Shown: positions 21,301-30,189 of the stretch, piece by piece
Layout of the letters: the number at the start of each line of letters is the position of its first letter
Position numbering within the stretch: position 1 is the stretch's first letter
Assembly: GCA_043228905.1 (NCBI GenBank)
Contig: JBHGNT010000003.1
Coordinates: forward strand, 7,750,001 to 7,814,000
DNA length: 64,000 nucleotides
From: Azolla caroliniana
Taxonomy: Eukaryota > Polypodiophyta
Reading direction: 5' to 3'
The notes under the pieces: model-generated
Database searches by the model: none
Told to the model about the DNA's origin: nothing
The model's input: the letters and a program-made list of their open reading frames with translations, nothing else
Position numbers and translations under genes: made by a program

Positions 21301-21582
21301 GCGCACACGTTTCGACAAGTCGACCATGACTCGGCTCCAGTTGTCTACAGCGACAGTCAAGGTGTTGTTGCCTTGTCGAAAAATCCGGTTCACCACAACG
21401 CCTCCAAACATATCGACGTTCGATATCACTTCGTTCGGGACTGCGTCATTTCAGGGATAATCGGTCTAGAGAAAATATCCACAACCGACAATGTCGCAGA
21501 TGGAATGACCAAGTGTCTTTCGGCAGACCGTTTTCGGTCTCTTCGGCATCAGATGGGCGTAACGACAAACCAGTCCGGTTAG
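18337..21582 (+). CDS. Copia B pol (protease, integrase, RT, RNase H), downstream of copia C
   Basis: 1,081 uninterrupted codons, in phase with the copia B gag part when copia C and one AGAAC copy are disregarded. Numbering from the gag ATG: protease Asp-Ser-Gly-Ala at residue 306; HHCC domain (Trp-His-Arg-Arg-Leu-Gly-His ... Cys-Glu-His-Cys); integrase triad Asp495, Asp558, Glu594; RT with Lys-Thr-Ala-Phe-Leu-His-Gly-Asp-Leu, Gly-Leu-Lys-Gln-Ala-Pro and Tyr-Val-Asp-Asp (Asp1013-Asp1014); RNase H with Tyr-Thr-Asp-Ser-Asp, Ser-Thr-Thr-Glu-Ala-Glu-Tyr and Asp-Ser-Gln. No key residue is missing, and total length is normal for copia. It is now cut off from its own promoter and start by copia C. 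Confidence 0.93.
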   Translation, partial: NKKSGRHEEINYVSFSADVLPDDPNILSIENPVGSEVLLTTEESSTWLLDSGASFHVTPHRSQFRQYTIRHSDSVRVGNSQHCDIIGIGTVELNLAGGSTLVLHNVRHVPELSRPLISVGQLDEDGIRAGFSSGGWTLHWGNLLLARGPKIHSLYPLHVTLREGNLFLVDIPVSSLWHRRLGHLSKAGITHLSRAGYIPKLFFSDHQFCEHCQYGKQATASHPTSAPRETRPLDLVHSDVCGPMPHQSLGGASYFVSFIDDSTRKVWAYPIRTKDRVFSIFTDWLAMVENQTDRKLKCLRTDNGGEFKSDEFVKFCRQRGIRREFTAPHSPEQNGIAERMNRTIQERIVSMLQHSGLSDGFWAEALLTAVHIINMSPSRPLGLQIPQELWIGSKPNYDKLRIFGCEAYALIPKDDRRKLAPRSRKCIFLGYGSDGEMGYRLWDPERRQIVRSSDVVFNESAMTPSVEKPIEVRRVTFSDVPTLQEGPALNTRSASRVAEPYTTDSDNSDSAQQNNPLSDHPTSIPDATSPIIPRRSERLSQPPERYSPGIFFTDAGEPTSYEEASTSVDSATWHLAMESEMHSIRANKTWDLVKLPRNRRALPCKWVYRLKETSDSTTPKYKARLVAKGFRQEYGVDFDEIFSPVVKMTTLRFLLGVVAADNLELIQLDVKTAFLHGDLEEEIYMEQPKGFVATGQEHLVCRLRKSLYGLKQAPRQWYKKFDDFIQSIGFSKSDEDHCLFTNTAQDGSPIFLIIYVDDMLISGRHAGELADLVRQLRLKFAMKDLGPARHILGMKISRHRDKRHLFLSQTDYIGRVLERFNMQSAKSASTPLPMNLRLSQRDCPTSGPEGEDMKSVPYAPAVGSLMYLMVATRPDISHAVGVVSRFMHNPGRSHWNAVKHVFRYLAGTKDHGILFGPNRTSGVVGYTDSDFAGCIDSRKSTTGYCFKFGNGAISWKSKLQECTATSTTEAEYVAASDAAKEALWLGWLAHTFRQVDHDSAPVVYSDSQGVVALSKNPVHHNASKHIDVRYHFVRDCVISGIIGLEKISTTDNVADGMTKCLSADRFRSLRHQMGVTTNQSG

Positions 21583-21775
21583 AGCCGGACACAGAGCAGG
21601 ATGGTTCCCGACAACCGACATCAGTTCCTTAATGATCGGCTTCAACCGTTCCGACCCGACCAGTTCGGTCTTCTGCCTTCGGACCCTGCCGACTCGAACA
21701 AAGCTGATATGTCCGAGAACCTAAGTCTATACCTGTAATCTTAGATAACCCATGTATACGCCCATTACGGGGGAG
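21583..21775 (+). other. Copia B 3' untranslated region and polypurine tract
   Basis: Non-coding stretch between the pol stop and the 3' LTR. The purine run ACGGGGGAG abutting the LTR is the plus-strand priming site. Confidence 0.8.
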
Positions 21776-22057
21776 TGTCGAATACATGTGTATAATGGAC
21801 GTATTCACACTATCTCGTTTTGGCCATTTATGTAATTAGCATAAAGGGTAGTTGCCCTAAGTCGGTCACTATATATAGTGACCTTGCAACCTTTTTGTAA
21901 GGTTGGGTGTTGTATCATTACGTTGTGCAATAAGAAACTCTTTTGTGCCTCTCTCTCTCTCTCTCTCTGTGCACGATCTATGATTCTGTTATACGCAGGT
22001 ACTCAACAGCAATCGAATGCTGCTTGATCTTCCGCATAGACGACCTCATCCCCAACA
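21776..22057 (+). repeat. Copia B 3' LTR
   Basis: 282 bp with a single difference from the 5' LTR (C at 22023 for A at 11593). Followed by ACTAG and then the continuation of the copia A gag gene. Confidence 0.97.
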
Positions 22058-22062
22058 ACTAG

Positions 22063-22445
22063 CACTACTCCTGCTCGGTTCCCTCCCAGATAGTTGGGAG
22101 ACGTTGGTTGTCACCTTGGGCAACGCTGGGCCGGAAGGGAAACAGTTATTTCTAGCAAGAGTGAAGTCGAGCTTGCTAGATGAGGAGGCGCGTCGGAAAG
22201 ATAAGGATACGAGCTCCGACTCCAAAGCGCTCCTTACCGAATCGGAACGTGGAAGACAAAGGAACCGTAGCCTCCAGAACCGGGAAAAGTCGGGGACACG
22301 GTCAAAGTCAAGGGGGACAAACCGGGACACTTCCAGAAGAACTGTCGGCATTTCCGAAAAGACAAGGAATCCGACGGTACTGATTCGAAGCGGACACCGG
22401 ACCGAAATGGTAAAGACCAGAGGGGAACGGACCGGAAGGGAATGA
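22063..22445 (+). pseudogene. Copia A gag, C-terminal part, with damaged zinc knuckle
   Basis: Resumes gag after copia B: Leu-Pro-Asp-Ser-Trp-Glu-Thr-Leu-Val-Val-Thr-Leu, then a basic linker that aligns with copia C. Where copia C has its CX2CX4HX4C knuckle, copia A lacks about 22 bases near 22310-22330. That loss removes the first Cys pair and shifts the frame, so the downstream reading is nonsense. Confidence 0.8.
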
Positions 22446-25400
22446 CGGCAATCGCGGCAAGTGAAGAAGAGTTGATGCTCATCACCGAGGAGAGTGAGCT
22501 AAACCTTGCCCGGCGACGAGATGACCTGGGTGGTCGACTCCGGAGTGTCGTTCCACCTTACCCCGGACCGGAAATGCTTCTCATCCTACTCAGCCAGTGA
22601 TCACGGCTTTGTCCGGATGGGGAATGAAGGTACATGCCGAATTGTCGGCATAGGAGACGTGTGGTTGACAACACCAACCGGATGCAAGCTGCTGCTGAAG
22701 GATGTTTGACACGTTCCGGAGGTTCGTCTGAACCTAATATCAGTCGGTCGGCTAGATGATGAAGGCTACACGGGTAGCATCCGGAACGGTGTTATGAAGT
22801 TCAGCAAAGGGAGCCTGATTGTGGCTCGGGCCCGGAAGGTAAACACGTTGTACCTGATGAATGCTCGGTTATGTCTGGAGGAAGTGAAAATTGCATCTGA
22901 CATTGTCGGTGAGCTGTGGCACAAAAGGTTGTGTCACATGAGCGAGAAGGGGATGAAGAGGCTTGTAGACGACAACCTCATTCTAGTGAAGAACGTGCAC
23001 TTGGAGAAGTGCACTGATTGTTTGGCCGGTAAGCAAAACCGGACCTCCTTCCGACCAAGGCCACCGATGAGACGCAATGCACCACTGGAGTTGGTGCATA
23101 TTGATGTGTGTCAAGTGGACACGAAGTCACATGCAGGATCGCAGTACTTCGTGACGTTCATAGATGACCATATCCGGAAGTTGTGGGCCACACCGTTGAA
23201 GACGAAGGATCAGGTGCTATCTGTCTTCAAAGAGCTCCACACGAGAGTGGAAAGAGAAACCGGACGGAAGCTGAAGATGGTTCGAGCAGATAACGGAGGT
23301 GAATACCGGGGGCAGCTCGAGGAGTATTGTCGCTTGAAGGGAATACGGCTCGAATTTACCGTGCCAAAGACGCCGGAACTAAACGGGTTGGCCGAGAGGA
23401 TGAACCGGACCATAATGGAGAGGGTCCGGAGTATGGTAGCGCATGCAAAACTACCCAAGAAGTTTTGGGTTGAGGCACTGTCGACAACGATATATGTGAT
23501 AAACATATCACCCTCAGTACCCTTGGACGGAGGCACGCCACAAAGAGTCCGGACCGGTGAGGAAGTGTCCTACTGGCATCTGAAGGTATTTGGGTGTCTT
23601 GCGTATGTGCCTGTAGCTAAGGACCGGAGAGGAAAGCTAGATCCGAAGACCCGGCCATGCATATTCCTCGGTTACAGCGACGATGAGTTCGGCTACCGAG
23701 TGTGGGACCCGCTCGACAAGAAGGTATTCCGGAGTCGAGATATTATCTTCATGGAGGACCAGATGCTCGCCGACTGGGAGTCGGAGAAGAAGATAATGAA
23801 CTCTAAGTCGATCGGTAAGGATCGATTCTACAATGAGCAGACCCAACCGGCAAGAGACCGGTTAGCACTCGAGGAACCAGCCGGTTACAGTGAGGATACC
23901 GAACCGGCTGAAGAAGAAGTACAGGAAGCTGAAATCGGAACTGGCCAAGACCCCGAATCGGATTCAGATGAAGAGCAAGTGGAGGAGCCGGTTACCGAAG
24001 CCCAAAGACGGAGATATCCTCTCAGAGAGAGAAGGCCCCCCCGTAGATTTATGGATGCAGAGCATGTCCTACTGACCGATGAGGGGGAGCCAGAAAGCTT
24101 CGAAGAAGCAAAGGATGACACCCACAGACGCAAATGGTTAAGTGTCATGCAGGATGAGATGGATTCCCTGCATGAGAGCCATACGTACGAATTGGTGGAG
24201 TTGCTGAAAGGAAAGCGGGCACTCTGTAACAAGTGGGTGTACAAGTTGGTGAAGGTGTTCCAACAGAAGAAGGGCGTGGACTTCGACGAGATATTTGCCC
24301 CAGTAATAAAGATGACCTCCATCTGGACGGTGCTGAGTATAGCGGCAAGCATGGACCTCGAGGTAGAGCAGCTAGACATGAAGACGGCATTCCTTCACGG
24401 TGACCTTAAAGAGGATATCTACATGCAGCAACCGGAAGGATTCGGGGAGAAAGGGAAGGAGCACCTGGTATGTCGGTTGAAGAAGAGCCTGTACGAACTG
24501 AAGCAGGCTCCCCGGCAGTGGTACCAGAAGTTCGATTCCTTCATGACCGATCAAAGGTGCCACAAAACACAAGCCGATCACTGCGTGTTTGTGAAGAAGT
24601 TCGAAGGAGGCGACTTCCTGATACTCCTTCTATACGTGGATGACATGTTGATCGTCGGACGGGACCAAGCCAAAATACGGATGCTGAAGAAGGCTCCCAA
24701 CCAGACCTTCTCAATGAAAGACTTGGGTCCAACAAGACAGATGTTGGGGATACATATCATCCGGAACCGGCCAATGAAGCAGTTGTGGCTGTCACAGGAG
24801 AAATACGTGACAAAGGTGCTCCAACGGTTCAACATGTTAGAAGCGAAACCGGTTGGATCGACACTCCCGGCAAACTGTAGGTTATCCAGTAAGCAAAGCC
24901 CGAAGACGAAAGCAGAGAAGGCGGATATGATGAAGGTTCCATATGCCTCTGCCATCGGGAGCTTAATGTACGCAATGGTGTGTACCCGACCGGATATAGG
25001 ATATGCAGTCGGAGTGGTGAGCCGGTTTATGAGCAATCCCGGCAAGGAGCACTGGAACGCAGTCAAATGGATACTCCGGTACTTGAAGGGCACTTCGAAC
25101 ATGTGTCTCTGATTCGGCTCCGATAAACCTCAACTTGACGGTTTTACCAATTCGGACATGTCGGCTGATGTAGATACCAACCGGTCTACATCCGGGTATG
25201 TAATAACATATGCAGGGGGAGCTGTTTCGTGGCAGTAGAGGCTGCAGAAGACGGTTGCATTGTCAACCACGGAAGCGGAGTACATGGCGGCTGTGGAAGT
25301 CGGCAAGGAAATATTATGGATGAAGGACTTGATTGGAGAGCTTGGTATCCGGCAAGATGAATACCGGCTTTATTGCAACAGTCAAAGTGCCATCCACCTT

Positions 25401-25620
25401 GCTAAGAATGCGGCCTACCATTCCCGGACGAAGCATATCCAGCGAAGGTATCACTGGATCTGGGAAAGAGTAGATGACCAGGAGTTCGCGCTGACGAAGA
25501 TCCACACGGCCGAGAACGGGTCAGGTATGCTGACCAAAGTACTGGTACCCGACAAGCTGGATGCATGCCGGAAGTGGATCGGACTAGTAAGACATCCCAT
25601 ACCGGAGTGAAGGGGGAGTT
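22446..25620 (+). pseudogene. Copia A pol: protease, integrase, RT, RNase H (inactivated)
   Basis: Closely aligned with copia C. The protease frame 22506-22709 reads Asp-Ser-Gly-Val where C has Asp-Ser-Gly-Ala. A TGA at 22707-22709 replaces an Arg codon. The long frame 22794-25112 holds integrase, RT with an intact Tyr-Val-Asp-Asp, and part of RNase H. It lacks about 14-16 codons near 24247, between the Asn-Lys-Trp-Val motif and the Gln-Gln-Lys-Lys-Gly motif of RT. Stops at 25110 (for Arg) and near 25236 (for Ser) interrupt RNase H, whose end is 25260-25610. The purine tract AAGGGGGAGTT follows. Several independent lesions fit long residence. Confidence 0.88.
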
Positions 25621-25651
25621 TGTTAGGAAACAGGTCCCTCCGGATGGGAAG

Positions 25652-26385
25652 TGTTGGGAGACAGGTCCCTCTGGATGGGAAGATAGAAGAATAGTGCCGA
25701 TGAACAAACTCGGCCGAGGCCGATAGGCCGAGGCCGAAACCGGATGAGGAGTACCCGGCTACGGAGAGCCGGATGATGCAGACCCGGTGAGAACCGGATG
25801 AGGAGTACCCGGCTACGGAGAGCCGGATGGTGCAGACCCGGTGAGAACCGGATGAAGAGACATATTCGTAAATATGCTTCTGAGAGTCCATCGAGGCTAT
25901 ATTTGTAAATAACCGAAAAGTCATATTAGTATAAATATGACTTAGGGCAAACTTTTAGTTACTGTTGTTGTCATTTTTCTTGTTGGTGCAAGAAGAAGAA
26001 GAGAGAGCACGTAACAGTGTACAGAGAGAGAGAGAGGGAGAAAGAGGTCGTTGCCTCTGTTGTAACCGCCGCCTATGGCGAAGATCGTGAGCACGAGGTC
26101 GTTGCCTCTGTTGTAACCGCCGCCTATGGCGAAGATCGTGAGCACGAGGTCGTTGCCTCCGTGAACTCACTGTTTTGTACATTCTAACATAGTGATAGTT
26201 TGGAGCCTGTGGGCTGCCGTGGTTTTTTCCCTTAGTTTCGGTTTTCCACGTAAACATCCTGCATACTCTTCTCTTCCATTGTGTCGTTCTTTATTTCCCG
26301 TTTTCTGTGTATGATCCTAAGCTCGGTTGTGGCCGAGCGTTGCGTAGAGGGAGTGTTGTAGTTCCCAACGTTGTAGTTCCCGTCA
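25652..26385 (+). mobile_element. Solo LTR of the copia A family inside the copia A 3' LTR
   Basis: TGTTGGGAGACAGG...GTTCCCGTCA, flanked by GGAAG on both sides (25647-25651, 26386-26390). No internal region, so it is a solo LTR. It is closer in its 5' part to the solo LTR at 47514-48258 than to the LTR that hosts it. TATAAATA at 25930-25937. Confidence 0.88.
26044..26145 (+). repeat. Exact 51-bp tandem duplication inside the solo LTR
   Basis: Two adjacent copies (26044-26094, 26095-26145) of a segment present once in the related LTRs at 10168, 26391 and 47514. I see no difference between them, so the duplication is recent or was made during replication. Confidence 0.85.
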
Positions 26386-26745
26386 GGAAGACCTGGTGAG
26401 AACCGGAAGACGAGTACTCGGCTACGGCAGACCTGGTGAGAACTGGATGAGGAAGACCCGGCAACGGAAGACCCGGTGTGAACCGGATGAGGAGTACCCG
26501 GCTACGGAAGACCCAGTGGGAACCGGATGAGGAGTACCCGGCAAGAGCCGGATGGTGAAGGCCCGGTGAGAACTGCTCACCGGATGAAGGGACATATTCG
26601 TAAATATGTTTCTGAGGGTCCATCGAGGCTATATCTGTAAATAGCCGAAAAGTCATGTTAGTATAAATATGACTTAGGGCAAACAGTGTGATAGTAAGGT
26701 CGTCATTCTTGTTGGTGCAAGAAGAGTGAGCGCATAACAGTGTAC

Positions 26746-26777
<32 letters not shown>

Positions 26778-27053
26778 GTTGTTGCCTCTGTTGTAACCGC
26801 CGCCTGTGGCGAAGATCGTGAGCACGAGGTTGTTGCCTCCGTGAGCTCACTTTTGTAATCATTGTAACATAGTGATAGTTTGCAGTCTATGGGTTGCCGT
26901 GGTTTTTTCCCTAGTTTGGGTTTTCCACGTAAACATCCTGTGTACTCTTCTCTTCACCGTGTCGTGTGTTCATTTCCCATTTTCTATGTATCATTCTAAG
27001 CTCGGTTGTGGCCAAGCATTGCGCATAAGGAGCGTACAGTTCCTGTCACTTCT

Positions 27054-27690
27054 GTCGCTCCAATCGCGCCGTTTGTCGAAACGGCTGCAAACCCGTTTTA
27101 CCACGGCCGTCTGCCGTGAGCCCTTTGTCTGTTTCCAATAGGGGACCCACCTTTTCCCTATCGAGCGCGTCCACCGACTTGACGAACAATAGTACTCGAC
27201 TCGTTTCGAGCACTATCCGGTCCAGCGTCGACAACCGCGCGAACCGTTTTTCGAACTCCTGGAGGAGCACCGACATGTTCCTCCCTTTTCCGGGGCTTTC
27301 CACCCACGCCATGAAGTCCCGCCTCAATAGCCGAAGCGAGTCGTCAAACCCGTACTTCTCGAGGAGCCGCAGCTTGAACTCCTCCCAAGTCTAGCATTCG
27401 GCCAGCACCTCGAGCACCTCCGCGTGGATGCTCAGCGTCACCACCTGAGGGAATCCGGACAGCCACCTGTCCACCGGGATATCCCTCATGATCATTTCGG
27501 CCCGGTAAGCCTCCAAATAACTTGTGGCGTCTTTACCTCCGAACTGGCCTATAGTGCCGACGATCGATTCAACGGCTCTGTCGAGGGTACCCATCCCCTC
27601 ACGAGCGCTTACCAGCCGGTCGACCGCTACCGCCATTGCCTCTGCTAGCTCCGATCCCCTCATCTTTCGACTCCTTTTCCGCCTTTTCAC
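27054..27690 (-). pseudogene. gypsy-2 gag, N-terminal half
   Basis: The minus-strand frame begins at an ATG at 27690, 15 bases after the primer site region. It encodes a retrotransposon gag capsid-like domain: Tyr-Leu-Glu-Ala-Tyr-Arg-Ala-Glu-Met, Trp-Leu-Ser-Gly-Phe-Pro, an in-frame TAG at about 27391, then Thr-Trp-Glu-Glu-Phe-Lys-Leu-Arg-Leu-Leu-Glu-Lys-Tyr and Glu-Phe-Glu-Lys-Arg-Phe. It is cut by the copia A 3' LTR at 27053 and continues at 10167. No zinc knuckle occurs here; it is in the other half. Confidence 0.75.
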
Positions 27691-27705
27691 GTTGGGTTCA
27701 CCAAA
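27691..27705 (-). promoter_or_regulatory. gypsy-2 primer binding site (probable)
   Basis: On the minus strand TTTGGTGAACCCAAC lies two bases inside the LTR end. The position and the TGG start fit a tRNA primer site. It is not the iMet-type site of the other elements here, and I cannot name the tRNA. Confidence 0.5.
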
Positions 27706-27707
27706 TA

Positions 27708-28353
27708 TGTCGCGTTATTACACGTGTGCGTATATAAAGAGGCAGGACCACGAGGGTCTCGGACCAAAAGAGAGAGAGAGAGAGAGAGAGAGAAGTACAC
27801 AGAGAGAGATTAAGAGCAAGGAAAATAGGAATCCAATTACTATAGTCAATAGCTTACAACCGGCAACCCGGTAATGGACCCGACACGGGGTCCTACTCAC
27901 GCACACCGACGACAGCCACACGACTCGAAGAAACGAAGGGGGAAAGGGGGAGGAGAGAGACTCTGTTGGAAGCACACGGCTTGTCCATGAAGCAGATGCA
28001 GCGAACTCCAGACACCCGCAGAGAACGACGATCAGAGGAGAGAGAGCTCGGCACTCGGTTCTGCAGCAGCACTTCGTCCTCGCCAACGCGCGATCCCCTC
28101 TCTTCCTTCTCTCCTCTCCTTAAATAGTTCCCAAAAGGGGGTACCCTGTTTCCCTAGTCAAATCGCTTTATTCCCTGTCCCTTCTGACAGAGATACGCAC
28201 AATCAGCCAATAAATGTGTACTACTTAGTATTTACATCAGCCGATCCATTTATGAATCAATATCAAAATATCAATTCACGCGTCCATCCGTGTAAGAGCC
28301 GGTTCATGCGCCTTTTTGTCTGATTCCGCCTATGGCCGGTTTTCTTCACGACA
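27708..28353 (-). mobile_element. gypsy-2 LTR, right copy (5' LTR of the minus-strand element)
   Basis: Minus strand TGTCGTGAAGAAAACC...AACGCGACA, 646 bp, with TATTTAAGG as a TATA candidate near 28120 and GA tracts near 27772-27795. It is followed (minus sense) by the primer site and gag, so it is a 5' LTR. It cuts the gypsy-1 RT frame at 28354. Confidence 0.7.
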
Positions 28354-28656
28354 ACGTATATAACCCATTCGTAAATAGTCCTTGAGTTGCTTAGCTACCT
28401 CATACTCTTCAGATCGACTTAAGCGATAAGGAGGTACACTTATTGGTGCAACACCATGTACAATATCTATACGATGGTCTATATTACGTTTAGGAGGTAA
28501 ACCATCTGGTAGTTCACTCGGAAAAACATCACGAAAATCATTTAAGATATCATCAAGTTGTTGTTGAAAATATGTTAATTGAACTGAGACATTATCGATA
28601 TTGTAAACGTGAATGTCCGGATCAAGTACACAATAAAATAGAGTAGAACAAGACAA
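28354..28656 (-). pseudogene. gypsy-1 RT, N-terminal fragment
   Basis: The minus-strand frame shows the gypsy pattern ahead of RT: Phe-Arg-Asp-Val-Phe-Pro-Ser-Glu-Leu-Pro-Asp-Gly-Leu-Pro-Pro, His-Arg-Ile-Asp, Pro-Pro-Tyr-Arg-Leu-Ser and a Gly-Tyr-Ile-Arg end. Similarity stops exactly at the gypsy-2 LTR. The rest of RT, RNase H and integrase is not found on the other side of gypsy-2. Confidence 0.8.
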
Positions 28657-28797
28657 CTCGGATATTGATGGACACGAGGAAACAATCGAGAGGGATTGTT
28701 TTTTTAAACATTGAATAAAATGAGTACAATCGTTCAGTACAAATGTAATTGAATGATGAACCCAATCAATAGATAAAGAAGAGTTTTTATTATAAAA

Positions 28798-29091
28798 CTA
28801 GGGATAACCCAGTATTACATCGGTGGTACAAAGATTCATTACATGGAAGTCTACTTCCTCTATATAAGTGTCAATAGAAATTCCTAATGAATGAATCGCG
28901 TCGTTGATGTATTGTACTCTTCCATCAGCCAAGTGCACCGTGTAGGTGTGCTCACTTATAGTGGGTTGGATTCCCCATATCTGAACCAAACGATCATTCA
29001 CAAAGTTGTGTGAGCTTCCCGAATCAAATAAAAATTGTATGGGGGATCCATTGATATACCCATTTGCACGTAGTAAATCATTGGTACCCAA
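28798..29091 (-). pseudogene. gypsy-1 aspartic protease
   Basis: Retropepsin-like: Leu-Phe-Asp-Ser-Gly-Ser-Ser-His-Asn-Phe-Val (Asp-Ser-Gly at complement of 29017-29025), His-Leu-Ala-Asp-Gly, and an Ile-Leu-Gly-Tyr-Pro end. A stop (TAG at 28798-28800) separates it from RT. Confidence 0.75.
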
Positions 29092-29160
29092 TACATAGTG
29101 AGAGAAAGAACATTGACAATTACTTAAATGATGTGTATAGACCTGAAGGACATTAGGAAT

Positions 29161-30101
29161 CTAACCTTTATGGTCTGCAGCCTTAGCTTTGTTGTCATGC
29201 TCTTTCCGTTGGAGCTTTCGACATTGCTCTTTTGTATGACCCTTCTTTTTGCAGAATACGCAAAAAGGATGTTGTCGCTTACAATCGCGATCCATGAATT
29301 CGTTGGGTGTCTTACGTTTCCCAGCGAATTGTGACTGCTTAGTCCCAGGCGCTTCGTTGGGTTTGTTGTGGTCCTTCTTCGAAGTGCGTTGATAGCGAAG
29401 AACTATTTCAACGGCCTCTTCGAAGGATTTTGGATCCTTATCGTGCACTATCCAATGATAGTCCGAATTGGGGATGACATTGACAAAACAAGTTATTAAC
29501 CAATTGTCCCCTTCTAGACCCGATTTTTGGATTTGGATTCTAGCATGGTGAACATAGTCTTCTAGCGAGGAAAACTTCCTGCTAGAGAGGTTCATTAAAG
29601 CTTGTGCTGCCTCGGTTGAAGAGGGAGGTTGGAGAAATTGGCCCTTGAAAACTGTGACAAAATATGTCCAGGTATCGGGCAATTTCCCCAAAGTATGGAG
29701 CCCACACCACCAGGCGGCGGCCTTACCCCCTAGTTCTCGACCGGCATATGCAATCTTCGTACTATCTAGCGTGGGATAGAGCTCAAAATGAGACTCCCAT
29801 CGGCCCAGCCACGTGTAGATTGCTTCTTCGGTTCATTCCTTTTTGTCTCCCATAAATGGCTTAACGACAAATGATGGTTCACCCTGTCGCTCATCAGGTC
29901 TATTAGTCTCACGTTGTAGACTAATGACACGTGCCTCGAGAGCACTTTGAGATTGCCTAAGTTCGGTCATCTGTTGAGCGGTGAAACTAAGGTATTGGGT
30001 TATTTGCGAAAAATACATCTCAATGGACATTTGTCCAGGAGGATTCCCTTGAGTTCCTTCCGCTTGAGCGGATGACATCGGGTCATTATTTTGACCCATT
30101 A
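29161..30101 (-). pseudogene. gypsy-1 gag
   Basis: The probable start is the ATG at 30101 (Met-Gly-Gln-Asn-Asn-Asp-Pro-Met), giving a short coiled region rich in Gln. After a stop near 29833 comes the capsid domain (Trp-Leu-Gly-Arg-Trp-Glu-Ser-His-Phe, Ala-Ala-Trp-Trp, Tyr-Phe-Val-Thr-Val-Phe-Lys-Gly-Gln-Phe). It ends with a zinc knuckle Cys-Val-Phe-Cys-Lys-Lys-Lys-Gly-His-Thr-Lys-Glu-Gln-Cys (CX2CX4HX4C) near 29220-29264. At least two in-frame stops, so not functional. Confidence 0.82.
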
Positions 30102-30189
30102 AATGATTATTTCTGGAAAAGAAATAGGATAAGGTTAGAGAGATAGTCATAACATCATGTCGTGATGTAAACATATCATGGGCAAACAT

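Larger units (their letters stand above)
11346..22057 (+). mobile_element. Copia B: recent Ty1/copia element, interrupted by copia C
   Basis: Two 282-bp LTRs (11346-11627, 21776-22057) differ at a single base (A at 11593, C at 22023). They are flanked by a perfect ACTAG duplication (11341-11345, 22058-22062). The primer site TGGTATCAGAGC follows the 5' LTR by two bases, and a purine tract ACGGGGGAG precedes the 3' LTR. Without copia C and one AGAAC repeat the element is about 5.4 kb, with one open gag-pol frame of about 1,337 codons. It looks recently competent and inactivated by the copia C insertion. Confidence 0.95.
10168..27048 (+). mobile_element. Copia A: Ty1/copia element inserted in gypsy-2 gag, itself a nest host
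   Basis: Bounded by LTRs at 10168-10885 and 25621-27048 (the latter split). It is flanked by CTTCC (10163-10167) and CTTCT (27049-27053), a 5-bp target duplication with one mismatch. A primer site TGGTATCAGAGC (10889-10900) fits tRNA-iMet. Gene order is gag, protease, integrase, RT, RNase H, i.e. copia. It has taken three insertions: copia B in gag, copia C inside B, and a solo LTR in the 3' LTR. Stops, frameshifts and small deletions throughout pol make it a relic older than B and C. Confidence 0.9.
25621..27048 (+). repeat. Copia A 3' LTR, split by a solo LTR
   Basis: The first 31 bp (25621-25651, TGTTAGGAAACAGG...) and 26391-27048 together match the 5' LTR at 10168-10885 in order. They share the same short repeats, TATAAATA at 26662-26669 and the GTTCCTGTCA end. 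The 739 bp between them are the solo LTR plus one GGAAG repeat. Confidence 0.88.

Noticed and set aside
25621-27048. Tandem LTRs from unequal recombination
   Set aside because: The GGAAG duplication and the continuity of the outer LTR show an insertion of one LTR into another.
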